Shown: positions 10,412 through 24,257, counted from the first letter of the stretch. The stretch: DNA of 25,000 nt from Anaeromyces robustus (GCA_002104895.1 MCFG01000301.1:1-25000), one strand, 5' to 3'. Notes: generated by a model not told the origin, from the letters alone. Program-made: numbers and translations.

Positions 10412-10463
10412 AAAAAAATAAATAATAAATAATAATTAAAAAAATAAATAATAAATAATAATT
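10412..10463. repeat. 26-bp tandem duplication (two copies)
   Basis: The unit, seven A followed by TAAATAATAAATAATAATT, occurs at 10412-10437 and again at 10438-10463 without mismatch. Confidence 0.65.
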
Positions 10464-11083
10464 AAAAAATGGTTTATAAATAATAACTAATAATAATATA
10501 AAATAAAATATAAAATATAAAATAAAATAAAACAAACAAAAAGGAATTTAAACTCTTTAAACTCTTTAAAATAATTAAAATAATTCTTATTTTTTTTTAA
10601 TATTTATTTATTTATTTTTATATTTATTTATTTATTTATTTTTATTTATATTTATTTATTTCTAATTATTTCTAATTATGTTCTTTAACTTTTTGTGTTT
10701 AATTTTTTTTTTTAAACTTAGGTAAATATGAAAAGAAAAAAAAAAAAAATTTTTTATTTATATTATTTTGTTTATGAAAAAAGATTATTCATTAATTATG
10801 TATTAAAAAAAAAAAAAAAAAAGGAAAAAGGAAAAAGAAAGAAAAAGAAAGAATGAATACAAAAAAAAAAAAAAAGGAAAAAAAGAAAAAACATTACAAA
10901 ATAGAATAATTTAACATTAAATAAATTATGTTAAAACAAAAAAAATTTTTTTTTACAAAACAAAATATTTTCATCCATAAAAATTAATATACTTGATTTT
11001 TTTTTTTTTTTTTTTCTTTTTTTCTTTTAATAATTAATAATAAAATAATAAATTATTATAATAATAAAAAAATAAAAAATTGA

Positions 11084-11101
11084 CCGTTTTGTCCGTTTTG
11101 T
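11084..11101. repeat. 9-bp tandem duplication CCGTTTTGT x2
   Basis: The two adjacent copies carry C and G in otherwise A/T DNA, followed by ACACATTATC. It is short but clearly visible against the background. Confidence 0.5.
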
Positions 11102-12491
11102 ACACATTATCTTTTTTTTTTTTTTTATTTATTTATAAAAAATAATAAAAATTAGGAATTTCTATCAAATAAATTTTTTTTGAATTTTTTTATTTTATAA
11201 TTTTTTAATTTTATTTTATTTTTTTTTTTTGGATATTTATTATTATTATAATTATAATTCATTATTTTGTTAACTTTTGAAATTTAATTATTTATGATTA
11301 TCTTTTTTTATTTTTATTTTCTTTTAATCTTTAATATTATATATAATATATAATATAAAAAAAAAAAAAAGAAAACAAATTAAATATGATTATAGATTAT
11401 TATTCTTTTTTTCTTTTTTTCTTTTTAAAAAAAAAAAGGTACCGTCTATGTAATCTATGTAATGCATTATTTCTTGTTTTTTAATATTAATAATAATAAG
11501 AAATATTTATACAAAATAGTAAATAAAGCATAAATAAAAAAAAATGGTAAAGAATTAAAAAAAAAAAAAAGAATTCTATAAAAAATATATTATTGTATAA
11601 ATAGAAATAATAGAATAATTATTATACATTCTTTTTTTTCTTGACATTTATGAATGATACATAATAAAAAAAATAAAAAAATATAGAATTCTAAAAAAAA
11701 ATAATAATAAAATATTCTTTTTTTGTTTTTATTTTTTGTTTTTATTTTTAAATAATATGGTTATATTAAGTAAAAACTTTTAAACTTTTATTAGTATTAT
11801 GTCATCATAACATAATATTAATCAAAGGTTATTAATTTAACCATATATATATATTATACCTTTTTTTTTAAAAAAAAAAAATAGAATAACAATAGAATTA
11901 TGTAAAGTATACTTTGTATACTTTTTTTATTATTATTTTCGTTTTTTCTAATTCTTTTCATGATGAATAATTACTAATAATACAATAAATAATAAATCTA
12001 TATATCTAATTAAATAATTATTATATTCTATTAAAGTATTTTTGTATAAAATAATAATAATAATAATAATCAAAAAAAATAGAATTAACTATTTTTTTTT
12101 TAAATAAAAATAAAATAATTAAATTAAAGCGCATTATTTTTATTTTTGTTTTATTTTTATTTTTATTTATTTGAAAATGTTACAATAAAAAAAAAAGAAT
12201 ATTCAAAAAAATATTATTAAAAAAATCTTTCAATTAATTGTGATATATAACGCCTTTTATTATTATTATTATTATTTAATATTATTTATTATTAGTTTTC
12301 TTAACTTTTTTTTAAAATAATTAATACAATATGGACGGTAAAAAAAAAAATAAAATAAAATAAAATTATAAAATTCAAACTATTAAAATGTTTTTTAATA
12401 TAATATAATAAATAATATAATAAATAATAAAATAATAAAATAATAATAATAGAATATAAAATCATTTAAATGGGATAAAAAAAATAGAAAA

Positions 12492-12530
12492 ACAGAAAAA
12501 CAGAAAAAAACAGAAAAAAAAACAGAAAAA
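12492..12530. repeat. Imperfect CAGAAAAA repeat, about four units
   Basis: CAG followed by five to nine A recurs at 12493, 12501, 12511 and 12523. Confidence 0.6.
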
Positions 12531-13190
12531 TGTGTTATAAAATATTAAAAAATAGAAAAATTAATAAAATTAAAAATTAAAAAAAAAAAAAAAGCATGAT
12601 ATAATCAAATGAAATGAAATAATAATTAAAAAAATTAAATTTTAATTTTTATTCATGGTAACCGAATATTCTTAGGATAAAATAATTAATTTGAAATAAT
12701 TAATAATTATGAAATAATATATAATATTAAAATATTAAAAAAAAAAAAGAAAAAACCTATTCTATTTATTTATTTATAAATATATATATTTATTTATTGA
12801 TTTATTCTATTAATTTATTTATTTTATTATTAATTTATTTATTTATTTATTTATTACAATATTAAAAAAATTAATGTACAAAAATGTATAAAAGGGAATA
12901 AATATTCATAATAAAAAATAGAAATTTCTAATTTTTTAAAATTTTAATTTTTTAAAAATAATTTTAAAAACCCTACTAAAAAAACTAAAAATTAAAAACA
13001 AAAAACTAAATATTATTTTTTAAAAATAAAAATAAAATAAAAAAGGTTTTTTTTTTTTTTTTTATACATTATTTAGTATTATAATTATGATTATGATTAT
13101 TATGGTTATATAATTAAAATTTTAATTTTTTTTTAAAAATTTAAACTGTTATGTTATTTTTTTTTTAATAATTAAAAAATAAAAATAAAA

Positions 13191-13620
13191 AAATGTGTGT
13201 GTGTGTATTAGGTATAATAAAACTAAAACGATTTTTATATAGAATTATTTACTTTATATTAAATATTAAATATTATAAACACACGGACACATAAACACTT
13301 AAACACATAATAATAACAATAATAATATAAAAAAAAAAGGTTTAATGCCAATAATCCATTTAAAAATAAAACAATAAAGTTAAACAATTACCAAATATTA
13401 TTATTAGTAGTAGTAGTAATAGTATAATTATTATAATATTATTTATAATTATTATTACTATTTTTTTTTTATTATTATTCATAATTTCTGTTTTAAAAAA
13501 AAAAAAAAAAAAAAGTATTTGTTTTGTTTTGTTTTGTTTTGTTTTTCATTTATTTTATAATTGTTATTATTATAGTAAATTTTTTTTATTAAAAATAAAC
13601 ATACACACACACACACACCT
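13191..13620. repeat. Cluster of short microsatellites: (TG)n, ACAC motifs, (GTTTT)5, (AC)8
   Basis: (TG)n lies at 13194-13206, three ATAAACAC-like motifs at about 13276-13308, a TAG-rich stretch at 13406-13420, (GTTTT)5 at 13521-13545 and (AC)8 at 13603-13618. The TG and AC tracts are about 400 bp apart and complementary in sequence. Confidence 0.65.
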
Positions 13621-13640
13621 TTTTTTCTAAAAAAAGAATC

Positions 13641-13782
13641 TTTATTTTATTTATTTATTTACTTTATTTTATTTATTTAATTATTTATTTATTTATTTAA
13701 TTATTATAATTATTTATTTATTTATTTATTTTATTTATTTATTTATTTTATTTATTTTATTGTTTTATTTATTTATTTATTT
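13641..13782. repeat. TTTA/TTTTA-rich tract
   Basis: Interrupted (TTTA)n with TTTTA variants runs for about 140 bp; 13681-13740 contains no G or C. Confidence 0.75.
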
Positions 13783-14475
13783 TAATAAAAATATTAATTT
13801 ATAGAAAATTCGTCAAAACATGTTTTTTTTTATTTTATTTTATTTATTATTAATATATTATATTTATATTATAATATATTAATCTAATAAATTATAATGA
13901 AATTTTTTTTAATCCAATTAATTAAAATATATGATTTTTATTTAAGAAATCTTATATATAATAATATATTTTAATTTATAGAATGAATTAATTATTTAAT
14001 ATATTATATTTAAACTATTTTATATGAATTCTAATTATTTTTTTTTATATTTTATATTAAGCATAATATTAATTAAATTTAATATATAGGAGAGGATAAT
14101 AAAAAAAAATAAAAAAAAATAAAAAAATATTAATGATTACATTAATAATATATTAATTTAACCTTAAAACATATTAAATCTACCCTTGTTATTTTTAAAT
14201 TTGTTTTGTACAATTCTCATTTGTTTTAATTATTATTTATTATTAAAAATAATTAAAATAAATAATAATTTTTTTTTATTTTTTTTTATTTTATTTATAT
14301 ATAAAAGTTTATTTTATAAATAAAATAAAAAAATAAAAAGAATATTCTAAAAATCATTTCTATTTTTAAATTAATTTTTAATTTAATTAATTATACAAAT
14401 TTTACTGGGAAAATAAATAAATAAAAAAATTTTTTTTCTCTCTTTTTTTTTTTTTTTTTGCATAATTTATATTAA

Positions 14476-14506
<31 letters not shown>

Positions 14507-15198
14507 TAAACAATACGATAATAATTAAATTAAAAATTTAAATGATTATTATCAATAAATAATAATAATAGTTAATAATTAATAATATGTTTATTTAAAT
14601 AATTAATATTAATAATTATTTTTTTATAATAAATATAAATTAAATTTCATTATCTTTTTTTTTTTTAATTAATATCATAATATCATGATTTTTATTATTA
14701 TTATTTATTATTAACTATTATCAACTATTATTATTAATGATTATTATTATTTTTACGATTATTCCTTTTTTTTTTTACTATTACTATTATCTTTGTTATA
14801 ATACCATTATTCCTTTTTTTTATTATTATTATTCCAAATTAAAGTCTTTTAATTTTAATATTTTTTTATTGTTAATATGTTTCAAAATCTTTTTTTTTTC
14901 TTATTTTATATATATATAATATAATATAATAATATAATATAATATAATAAAATAGTAGAATTTACCAATTCATAATAAAACTCTTGCTGTTTTAAAACAT
15001 ATAAATTAAATTAATTTTTATTTTTTTTTTTTAAGTTTTATTTAAATCATAATTAAAATAATAATAATATTATTATTATTAAAAAATATATATATTAATA
15101 AAATTAAAAACATTTATTTTACAAATAATATTATATTATTTTCAAAAAATGAAAAAAAAATGAAAATCAGTTATAACGGAAAAAAAAAAAAAAAAAAA

Positions 15199-15228
15199 AG
15201 AGAGAGAGAGAGAGAAACAGAGAGAGAG
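15199..15228. repeat. (AG)n microsatellite
   Basis: (AG)8 at 15199-15214, a short AAAC interruption, then (AG)5 at 15219-15228; a run of A precedes it. Confidence 0.8.
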
Positions 15229-15472
15229 AAAATGATAATAATTAAACTAAATATGATATTCATTAATTAATAGTAAAAAAAAAATAAGAATGAAAATCAT
15301 AATCATGAAATCATAAAATCATAATCATTAATTAATAATAAATAATAAATAATAAATAATAATAATCATAAAATATTTATTTATATATATTAAATTATAA
15401 ATTATAAATTATATTTCATTAATAATTAAAAAATCATTAAATCATAATTAGTTTTTTTTTTTTTTTATTTCT

Positions 15473-15503
<31 letters not shown>

Positions 15504-15710
15504 CCAAAAATTATTGAAAAAATGGCAAAAAAGAAAAAAAATTTTTTTTATAATTAAATATAATTTATAATTAAATATTTATATAATATAATATAAAACT
15601 TTTTGTATTTTTTTGTATTTTTTGTATTTTTTGATTTGCCCCAATAAAGAATTAAAAATAGAAATTATTTGTTTGAAATCTTATTCATATAAAAAACTAT
15701 AAAAAATTCA

Positions 15711-15755
15711 CTATTAACTATTAAATAATAAAGATTAATATTTCATAGTTAATAG
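15711..15755. repeat. 15-bp stem-loop (one mismatch), 15-base loop
   Basis: 15711-15725 pairs with 15741-15755 at 14 of 15 positions; the eleven outer pairs (CTATTAACTAT / ATAGTTAATAG) are perfect. There is no adjacent gene to which it could belong. Confidence 0.55.
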
Positions 15756-15809
15756 TTATTTATTTTTTAAAAAAAAAAAAAACACGAAAATATTAATAAA
15801 AAACATAAA

Positions 15810-15840
<31 letters not shown>

Positions 15841-15851
15841 CATAAAACATT

Positions 15852-15887
15852 ATGATTATTTTAGTACGACTAATGTACTACCATCAT
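15852..15887. repeat. Interrupted hairpin in a GC-richer island
   Basis: TAGTAC and GTACTA pair around loop GACTAAT. Outside a small internal loop, ATGAT pairs with ATCAT. The island follows a 24-A run and stands out in base composition. Confidence 0.4.
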
Positions 15888-17313
15888 GAAAAAATTTTAT
15901 GTAACCATTAATTAATAAAAAAATTTTGAACTATAGGAATATAGGAATTATATAAATTATTATGATTTAAGAAATAAATAAATAATAAATAATATTTATA
16001 AAATTATTATAATTATAGAATTATATTGATAGATAGGTTTATTTTTTAAAAAAAAATAAAATAAAAGGTTTATATTGGGTCTATTGGGTATTACCAAAAA
16101 CAGAAAAAAAAAAAAAGGATTAAAAAAAAATTTTTTTTTTTTATATTATCATCATCCTAAAAAAAAAATTATTCCAATAATATCAATTAAATTACAATAT
16201 ATTGATATATATTTATATTTATATATATTTATATATTTATATAATATAATATAAATATTATAATCAACATATGAAAATAAAAAAAATTATTTAAATAATA
16301 GCATTTTTTTTTTTTTTTTTACAATTATTAATTATTAATTATATTTATATTTTATTTTAATGCAATTAGTTTATATAATAATACTAATTTTTTTTTTTTT
16401 TAGGTTTGTTTGTTCGTTATTAATTTTGTTTCTTTTTTTTTTTTTTAAAAAAAAAAAAAATTTATTAATAAAAATGCAAATGAAAAAAAAAATTATAATA
16501 ATAAATATAATTATAATAAATATAATTATTTTATTATTATTTTAATTATATAGTTTTTTTTTTAAACAGTTTCATATTTTACTATTTTGGTAAATATGGA
16601 ATATGGAATATCATTGAAATCGTGATTTTAAATATAACTCACTTAAAAATAAATATAATAAATAAATAATTAAATAAAATAAAATAAATAATTAAATAAA
16701 TAAATAAAATAAAATAAATAATTAAATATATAAAATAAAATAAATAGGAATTAAACTTTTTTTTTTATTTTATTTTATTTTCCATTTTAATTAATTAATA
16801 CAAAAACAAAAACAAAATAAAATAAAATAAAAATAAAAAGAAATGAAATCCTTATTTCAAAAGAATAATATTATTTATTTTCCTTGATAATAAAACTCTA
16901 TTTAATATATTTTTTATGGATTAATGATTTAACTATTTAATATTATATGATAAATATCATATCATATCATATTTCTATAAATAATAAATTATAAATTATT
17001 TATATATATTATTAAGAGGAATATCACATCACTAATACCAATAATCATTTAATAATGAATAATAATACTAATTATTAATTATATAAAAAGAAATGTAATA
17101 AATAATTAATTAGTATTATTATTCATTATTCATTATTATTATTATTAATAGAGTTAAAACTTTAATATAAAAGTGTCAATTAGAATGATGTATAATAATA
17201 ATCATAATACTTAATAATACTTAAAATAAAATATAAGGATATTAAAATTGTTTTCTCCATTTTATAATAGACAATAGAAAAAAAAAAGAATTCCTATTAA
17301 TTACCTTTTAAAT

Positions 17314-17381
17314 AAATCATGAATTATTAATGGTTCTTAACTTTTTTAAATCATTGATTATTAATGGTTCTTAACTTTTAA
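17314..17381. repeat. 34-bp tandem duplication (two copies)
   Basis: The unit starts AAATCAT and ends TTCTTAACTTTT, at 17314-17347 and 17348-17381. The shared central block ATTATTAATGGTTCTTAACT is identical in both copies; a few bases differ near the start and end. Confidence 0.75.
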
Positions 17382-18932
17382 TACCTTGTTTTTCTTTTTA
17401 ATTAATTAATTAAAACAAAACATTGTTTAAAAAAAATGTAATGAAAAAATGATATGAAAAATGAAATAAAAAGATTAATATTATTAAAAACAAAATTATC
17501 AATAATAATAATAATAATAATAATTAATAAAAAATTAATAATTAATAAAATGATAATAATAATAAAAAATGAATTAAAAAATAATAATAATAAAACAATA
17601 ATAATAATAATAATAATAAAAATAGCAATTTTTAACATGAACTTTATTAAATTAATATTGATGACTTTTAAAAAATGAAAGAAAAAAAACTAGTTTAAAT
17701 TTTTTAATTGGTTATGATCATTTTAAGTATTGTTACACCTATCATTAGGTTTTAATATTTTAGAATTAAAATAAATAATATAAAGTTAAAAAGTTAAAAA
17801 ATTAAAAAAAAATAAAATAATAATAATAAAAATAATAATAAAATATAATAATAATAAAATAAAATAAAATATAAATTATTTAATATATAATATTTAATAT
17901 ATAATAATATATAACATATATTATATATTAATTTAAATAATTTATATTAATTTAAATAAATAAATAAATAAAATATTTTAAATAAATTTTAATTAGATAT
18001 TTATATATAAAATTAAGAAAATAACGTTATAATATATTTACAATATATTTACAATATAATTAATAAATATTAAATATATATAGATTATATTATTTTTATA
18101 TATTACATTATATTATTGTCTAATATTAAAAGTTAAAAATTTTAATCATAATAAAACCTTTTAATAATAATAATAATAATAAATTTTTTTTTATCCTAAT
18201 CGTTTATGAATATAATAGTAAAAAAAAATTCCTTAAAAAAAAAATCACTTTCCATTTTTATAAACTATAGGATCACATGATATTTCACATGTCTTTTTAT
18301 TAAAAAAAATTTCTTGTCATTAGTATTATTTACTAATTATTTTTATTAATAATTAAACTTTTTTTTTACTTTAACTTGAAATTCTATAAAAAAAAGAAAA
18401 AAAAAACAATTATTATATATAAATAATAATAATGAGTCAGAGTTCCTCAATATAAAAAACATGTTAATTTATTGGCTAAATAATGGAAAAAAAAAAAAAA
18501 AAAAAAGAATTCTTTAAATCCCATTTCTTTTTATTATGTAATATAATAATAATATAAAAATAATTATAATAATAATATGAAAGATAATATAATAATTTAT
18601 AATAATATTATTATATAATAATATAATCATACTATTATTATTATTAATTATTATTATATTCTTTAATATATTATTTTTTTATATCTATTTATTATAATAT
18701 ATTAATATATAAAATAATTAATACTAATAATAATTAATAATAATAATAGAATGATTATATATAACAAAATCATTATTTCTTTTAGTCCCCATAATTTATA
18801 TTTAATAATAATTATATTTATTATATTAACACCTTTAACAATTTAGTAATTTTTTAATTCAATAATAATTAATTAATTTCATTATTTATAAATATTTTTT
18901 TTCTTTAAAACAAAGAAAAAAAAAAGGATTTA

Positions 18933-18966
18933 TCAATAGTCAATAGTCAATAGTCAATAGTCAATA
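18933..18966. repeat. (TCAATAG)4 + TCAATA heptamer repeat
   Basis: Four perfect heptamers followed by a partial fifth. A 7-base unit is unusual among the 1- to 5-base repeats of this window. Confidence 0.85.
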
Positions 18967-19717
18967 TCATAACTATATTAATTATTCCTTTATATAATTG
19001 CATCATTATCACATTTGAAAAAAAAAAAAAAAGGGATGAAATATGAAGAAAAAAAAAAAAAATAAAAAAACTTGATATTATTATCTAATTAAGTTTCACA
19101 AGAAAAATAATAATAATAATAGATAAAAAAAAAAAAAATAAAAAATGATACGACACACAATAAAAAGATAATAATAATAATGATAATTATTATCAATTAT
19201 CAATTATTTTTTTATAGATTATTAAATTTAAAATAAAAAATAAAAATAATTATAATTACAAGAGTATTTCATTACTGTTTTTAATTTTTAATTTTTTTTA
19301 TTTTGTACTTTTAATATATTAATTTATTAAATAATTAATAATTAAGTAAAAAAAAAAATAATTAAAAATATAGAAATAACAAATAAATACTACTACTACT
19401 ACTAAAATAATAATAATACTAAATAATAATACTAAATAATAATAAAGATAATAATAAGGATAATAATAAATTGAAAAAAAAAATTATATTTTATCCTCCT
19501 TTTTTTTTTTAAAAAAAATTTTTTTAATTAACTATTTTATTTTTTTTACTTAATGACTTTATTAACTTAATAATAAATTCAATATTAAAAATAATTAAAA
19601 TTATTTATATTTTTAATTATTAGTATTATTAAACTGTCTCATTTTTTTTAATTATAAAATTTTTTTTTAAAATATTTTTATCTTTTTATGCATTAGTCAT
19701 TTTAATAATTTTTTAAT

Positions 19718-19835
19718 AATAATAATATTAACTATTATTATTTATTATTAATTATTATTAATTATTATTAATAATAATATTAACTATTATTTATTATTAT
19801 TAATAATAATATTAACTATTATTTATTATTAAATA
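19718..19835. repeat. Complex ATT/AAT tandem array marked by TAAC
   Basis: The motif AATAATATTAACTATTATT recurs three times (starting near 19727, 19771 and 19806), separated by ATT/AAT spacers. AAT on one side and ATT on the other make each unit partly self-complementary. Confidence 0.6.
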
Positions 19836-20380
19836 TAATTATTATTAACTACTATTATTAATTATAATTATTATTATTATTATTAACTATTATTATTATT
19901 ATCATTATTTTATGGATGTATTGTTATACTTAAAACACTTTTTTATATTTTATATTGTTATAAGTATATTAAAAGATATTTTTTATTTATTATTTATCAT
20001 ACATCCTACATCATTTTATTTATTAGTATTATGATTTTTTTAACTTTAATTGTATTTCTCCACAATGTCATATATTCTCTTTGTAATAATTACCACCTAA
20101 TTATCCATTATTATTATTCATTATTATTACCCATTATCAATTATTAACAGTTATTATCAATTATTATTATTAAATAGATTAATTCTTTTCTAATTCATTC
20201 TATTATTAAAAAATATAATTAATTTTTTCTAATAGGGATAATATATTATTAATATTTATTAAAATTATGTTATTTCTTTTTTTTTTTTTTTTTTAATATA
20301 AACACTAATTAATTAAATAATTAAATAATTAAATATTGAATATTTTAAATAATTAAATAATTAAATATTTTTTTTATATT

Positions 20381-20459
20381 TATTTTTGTTTTGTTTTGTT
20401 CTGTTTTGTTCTGTTTGTTCTATTTGTGTTTGTTTGTTTGTTTGTTTGTTTGTTTTTTT
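20381..20459 (+). repeat. T/G-rich tract: GTTTT, GTTCT and (TTTG)n
   Basis: GTTTT and GTTCTGTTTT units are followed by (TTTG)6-like repeats ending in TTTCGC. It resembles the T/G-rich block upstream of the cyclin gene, but no gene follows on the left within reach. Confidence 0.65.
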
Positions 20460-20754
20460 CGCATAAATAAAAATATAAAAAAAATATAATTTTTTTTTTT
20501 TTGCATATGAAAATTTTAAAAAAAAAATAAAATAAAAATAAAATAAATAAAAAATATTGATATAAATTATTTAATTATTTATTTAACATATGAAAATAAA
20601 AAAAATTAAAAAAAAAAAATTAATAAAAAAAAATTAATTATTAAATAATTAAATAATTAAAAAAAGAAAGAAAAGAAAAAGAAAAAATTCTCTTAAAAGA
20701 AAAAATTAAACAATAAGTTTAGATTTTTTTATTTTATTTACTAATAAAAATATT

Positions 20755-20778
20755 TATATATCATATGTATGATATATA
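20755..20778. repeat. Palindrome, 11-bp arms, TG at the centre
   Basis: TATATATCATA and TATGATATATA flank TG. The arms are perfect but mostly A/T, so chance is plausible. Confidence 0.4.
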
Positions 20779-21179
20779 TATAATATATATTTTTTATTAT
20801 TTATTAGACTTTTTATCTTTCATTTTATCTTTGAATCTTTGAAATTTATTATAATAATTATGATAATAATAAAAAATATATATATATTATAAATTCTATT
20901 TTATTTTTTAAACATTTCAAACAATTTCAATTATTTTTAAAATTATGCATTAATTTTTTTTTTTTTTTTTTAAAAAAAATTATATATATAATTATATAAT
21001 AATTATATATTTATATAATTAAAAATAGTATAATTAAATTAATTTGAATTGAATTGAATTGAATAAAAAAAAATTAAAAAAAAAATTATGTTACACAAGT
21101 TTAAAAAAGTAAAAATTAAAAAAAAGAAAAAAGAAACAAAAAAATTAGTACAAAATTATTATAAAAAATATTAATTTAT

Positions 21180-21210
<31 letters not shown>

Positions 21211-21464
21211 ATTTATTTATTTATTTATTTATTTAATTTTTGATATTGGATAGATTTACCCAATATTTTTTATATATTTATTCAATTAATTACTAATTTA
21301 TTTGATCTATTTATCAATTTAATAATTATTAATCTTTTATTTATTTATTGATTTATTATTTATTTATTTATTTATTTATTATTCGTTTATTTATTTATTT
21401 TTATATAGTTTTGATTTAATTTCTATTTAACTATAAAAAGAATACAAAATAAAATATATAGAAT

Positions 21465-21492
21465 AGAACACATTTATTAGAACACATTTATA
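21465..21492. repeat. 14-bp tandem duplication AGAACACATTTAT(T/A)
   Basis: Copies at 21465-21478 and 21479-21492 differ only in the last base. Confidence 0.65.
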
Positions 21493-21578
21493 TTATATTA
21501 TAGAATAAAGAATATTTATAGATAGATAGAATAATAAATTTATCTCATATTATATAATACTATATAATATTTTATTAT

Positions 21579-21630
21579 ACAATATTTTATTATAACAATA
21601 TTATATATTATAACAATATTATATATTATA
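21579..21630. repeat. 18-bp tandem repeat, two perfect copies plus one shorter
   Basis: ACAATATTATATATTATA occurs at 21595-21612 and 21613-21630. A 16-bp variant (ACAATATTTTATTATA) precedes it at 21579-21594. Confidence 0.7.
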
Positions 21631-22041
21631 TTTCTTTTTTTGGAATATTTCTTTTATTTCTTTTTTTCTTTTTTTAGAATCTTCCCTTAATATAAATAAT
21701 AATAATAATAATATAAACGTCATTTTTTTATTTTATTTTAATTTTTTGTTTATTTTTATTATTTCCCTCTATTAATAATTAAATTATCAAATGATTAATT
21801 ATTAAAAAGATGTTTAATAATCTAATTTTTTTCCTTGTAAGTGGTATTTTTTTTTATTAAAGATTATTATAATTAGATTAGAAATCAATTTATTTAAATC
21901 TATTTATTACAAAATAATCAAAAAAAATTATGAATAATTTTTTATTTAAACTTTTTAAACTCAAACTTTTTAATATTATTATTATTATAAAAAAATATAA
22001 TAAAATATTTAAAGAAAAATATAAAGAAAAAATGTTTTGAT

Positions 22042-22219
<178 letters not shown>

Positions 22220-24257
22220 TTATTATAACTTATAATAAGTTTATTAACATATATAATTTGTTTTTACTTTTTTTTTTCTTTTTCCTTTTTTTCCTTTCTT
22301 ATTTTATTTTGTAATGTAAAAAAGGATACTAAATTATCATTACAAAATATATAATAAAATAATAAAATATAAATTAATTCTTATTATTTATTATTGATTT
22401 ATTTACTTTTTAATTTTTTTTTTTAATTTAGACTAATTTATACAAAAGAAAAAAAATGTTTTAATAATCATTAAAAGAATTAATTAATTAAAAAAAAAAT
22501 TATATTTATGTTTTAAATTTAATTTAAATAAGAAATAAAATAAAAATAAAATAAAATATAAAAAAAAAGAATTAATTATAATAATTTTATAGAATAGAAA
22601 AAAGAAAAAAAAAAAAAAGAAACAAAAACAAAAACAAAAAGGAACAAAATGAATAATTAATTAATAAATAAATTGTAACCCTCTTTTTTTTTAATTAATT
22701 CATTCATTCATTCATTCATTTTGTTTTTTGTTCTTGTTTTTCTTACATTCTATAAATTATTATAATTAATTCTTTTTTTTTATATTTAATGCATTTAACA
22801 TATTTTTTTTATTTTTTCTATTTTACTTTAATTCTTATATTATTTAAATGAACTTTACGAAAATTCTTTTTTTTTTTTTATAAGAGGTTTATAAAAATAA
22901 AAAAAATTAAAATAAATAAATATATGCATTTCCAATTAAAAAAATTTAAAACAAATTTTATAATAGTATAAAAAAAAATGTTTATAAAACAATGTTGTTT
23001 TAAATATTTTTTTTTTTTTTACTTTATTTTATTTATAATAATATTAATTAATATTAATAATAATTATAATTAATAATAATAAATAATACTAATAATACTA
23101 ATAATCATTAAATATTGTTGTTAATATTATTATTTATTATTATTATTCATTATTATTATTATTCATTATTATAATAATTACATAATGTGGATAAAAATTA
23201 AAATTGAAAAAAAAAATAAAATAATAATTAATAATAAACTTTTTTTAATTTTTTAATTTATCTTTTTAAAAAAAAAAATAATAAATAAAAAAAATATTAA
23301 GTAGTAAAAAAAAAAAAAAAAAAAAGTTTTAATTAATATTTAAGCTTTAATTTGATTTTATCATATAAATTATTATAAATTATTATTTAAAATTATTTTA
23401 AATTAACATAAATAATAATAAAGAATAATAATAAAAGAGAGAGAATAATATTAAAAAATATATATTTTTTTTTCTTTTAATAAAAAATTTTTTTTTTAAT
23501 GAATAATAGTGAAAAAAATTTTTTATTAAAAGATTTAATTAATGTTTTCAATTTTCAACTATTAAATTTATTAATTATTTATTTGAAAAAAAATTTATTA
23601 TTATTATTATTATATTTGGTTTTTATATATTTATTTATTTAATAACATTTATTTAATTTATTATAAAAATAAAATTTTTTTTAATATAAAATAAAAATAA
23701 ATAAAAATAAAAATAAAATAAAAAACTTAAATGTCAATAGAAATAATAAATAAATTAAAAAATAAAAAAATAAAAAAATAAAAATTATTTCAATTCTTTT
23801 CAATTCTTTTCATTTTTCAATTATAATTTCTATCTATTTTAAAAAAAAAATTAATTAATTGATTTTAATTATTTTTACTAATTATTAAGTTTACAATGCC
23901 TTAAAAATGCTTGTTGGTTATAAAATCAAATTATGAAAAATAAAAATGGTTTAAAAATATATATTATATATTTTATTATAGTTTTTGTCATCAATTTTTT
24001 TTATTTATTATTTTTAATTGGTTCTATCTTTTAATAAAATTAATTGAAAAAAAAAAAAAGAATATTTTTCTATTTTGTTCTATTTAAAACAAAAAAAATC
24101 AAAAAAATCAAATAATCCAAAAAAAAAAAAAATGCATAATATTTAAATATAATAAATATAATAATAATTAAAAAAAAATTAAAAATATAAAAAATATTAA
24201 AAAATTAAAATAAAGCAAAATAGAATATTAGAATTCATAAAAATAAAAATAAAAACA
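22220..24257. other. AT-rich spacer without a detectable gene
   Basis: Homopolymers, (CATT)n at 22700-22720, CAAAAA repeats at 22618-22640 and ATT/AAT tracts. No region approaches the composition of the cyclin exons. Confidence 0.7.

Larger units (their letters stand above)
10268..13190. other. AT-rich spacer without a detectable gene
   Basis: Filled with A/T runs, AAATAAT repeats, GAAAAA and CAGAAAAA motifs and TTTA tracts. Small islands of higher complexity (11084-11110, 11437-11464, 12650-12680) are too short to be exons that I can support. Confidence 0.75.
13783..17313. other. AT-rich spacer without a detectable gene
   Basis: The open frames at 14737-14919 and 16360-16545 are Ile/Phe/Tyr/Lys low complexity on homopolymer DNA, not genes. 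Notable sub-tracts are AAAT repeats (14475-14510 and 16660-16745), T29 at 15475-15503, A24 at 15817-15840 and three TTTTTGTATT-like units at about 15600-15635. The latter end in GCCCC, the only CCCC in the area. Confidence 0.7.
17382..22041. other. AT-rich spacer without a detectable gene
   Basis: Opposite-strand open frames over 17402-17678 are Ile/Asn/Lys low complexity produced by ATT/AAT repeats and cannot be supported as genes. The stretch holds several AAT/ATT tracts, oligo-A and oligo-T runs, and TTTA tracts at 21177-21236 and 21337-21402. No tRNA-like cloverleaf was seen. Confidence 0.7.

Noticed and set aside
18265-18295. CACATG direct repeat with a similar TATCATGTGAT near 9988
   Set aside because: The match is about 11 bases with different flanks; too weak to claim a dispersed element.
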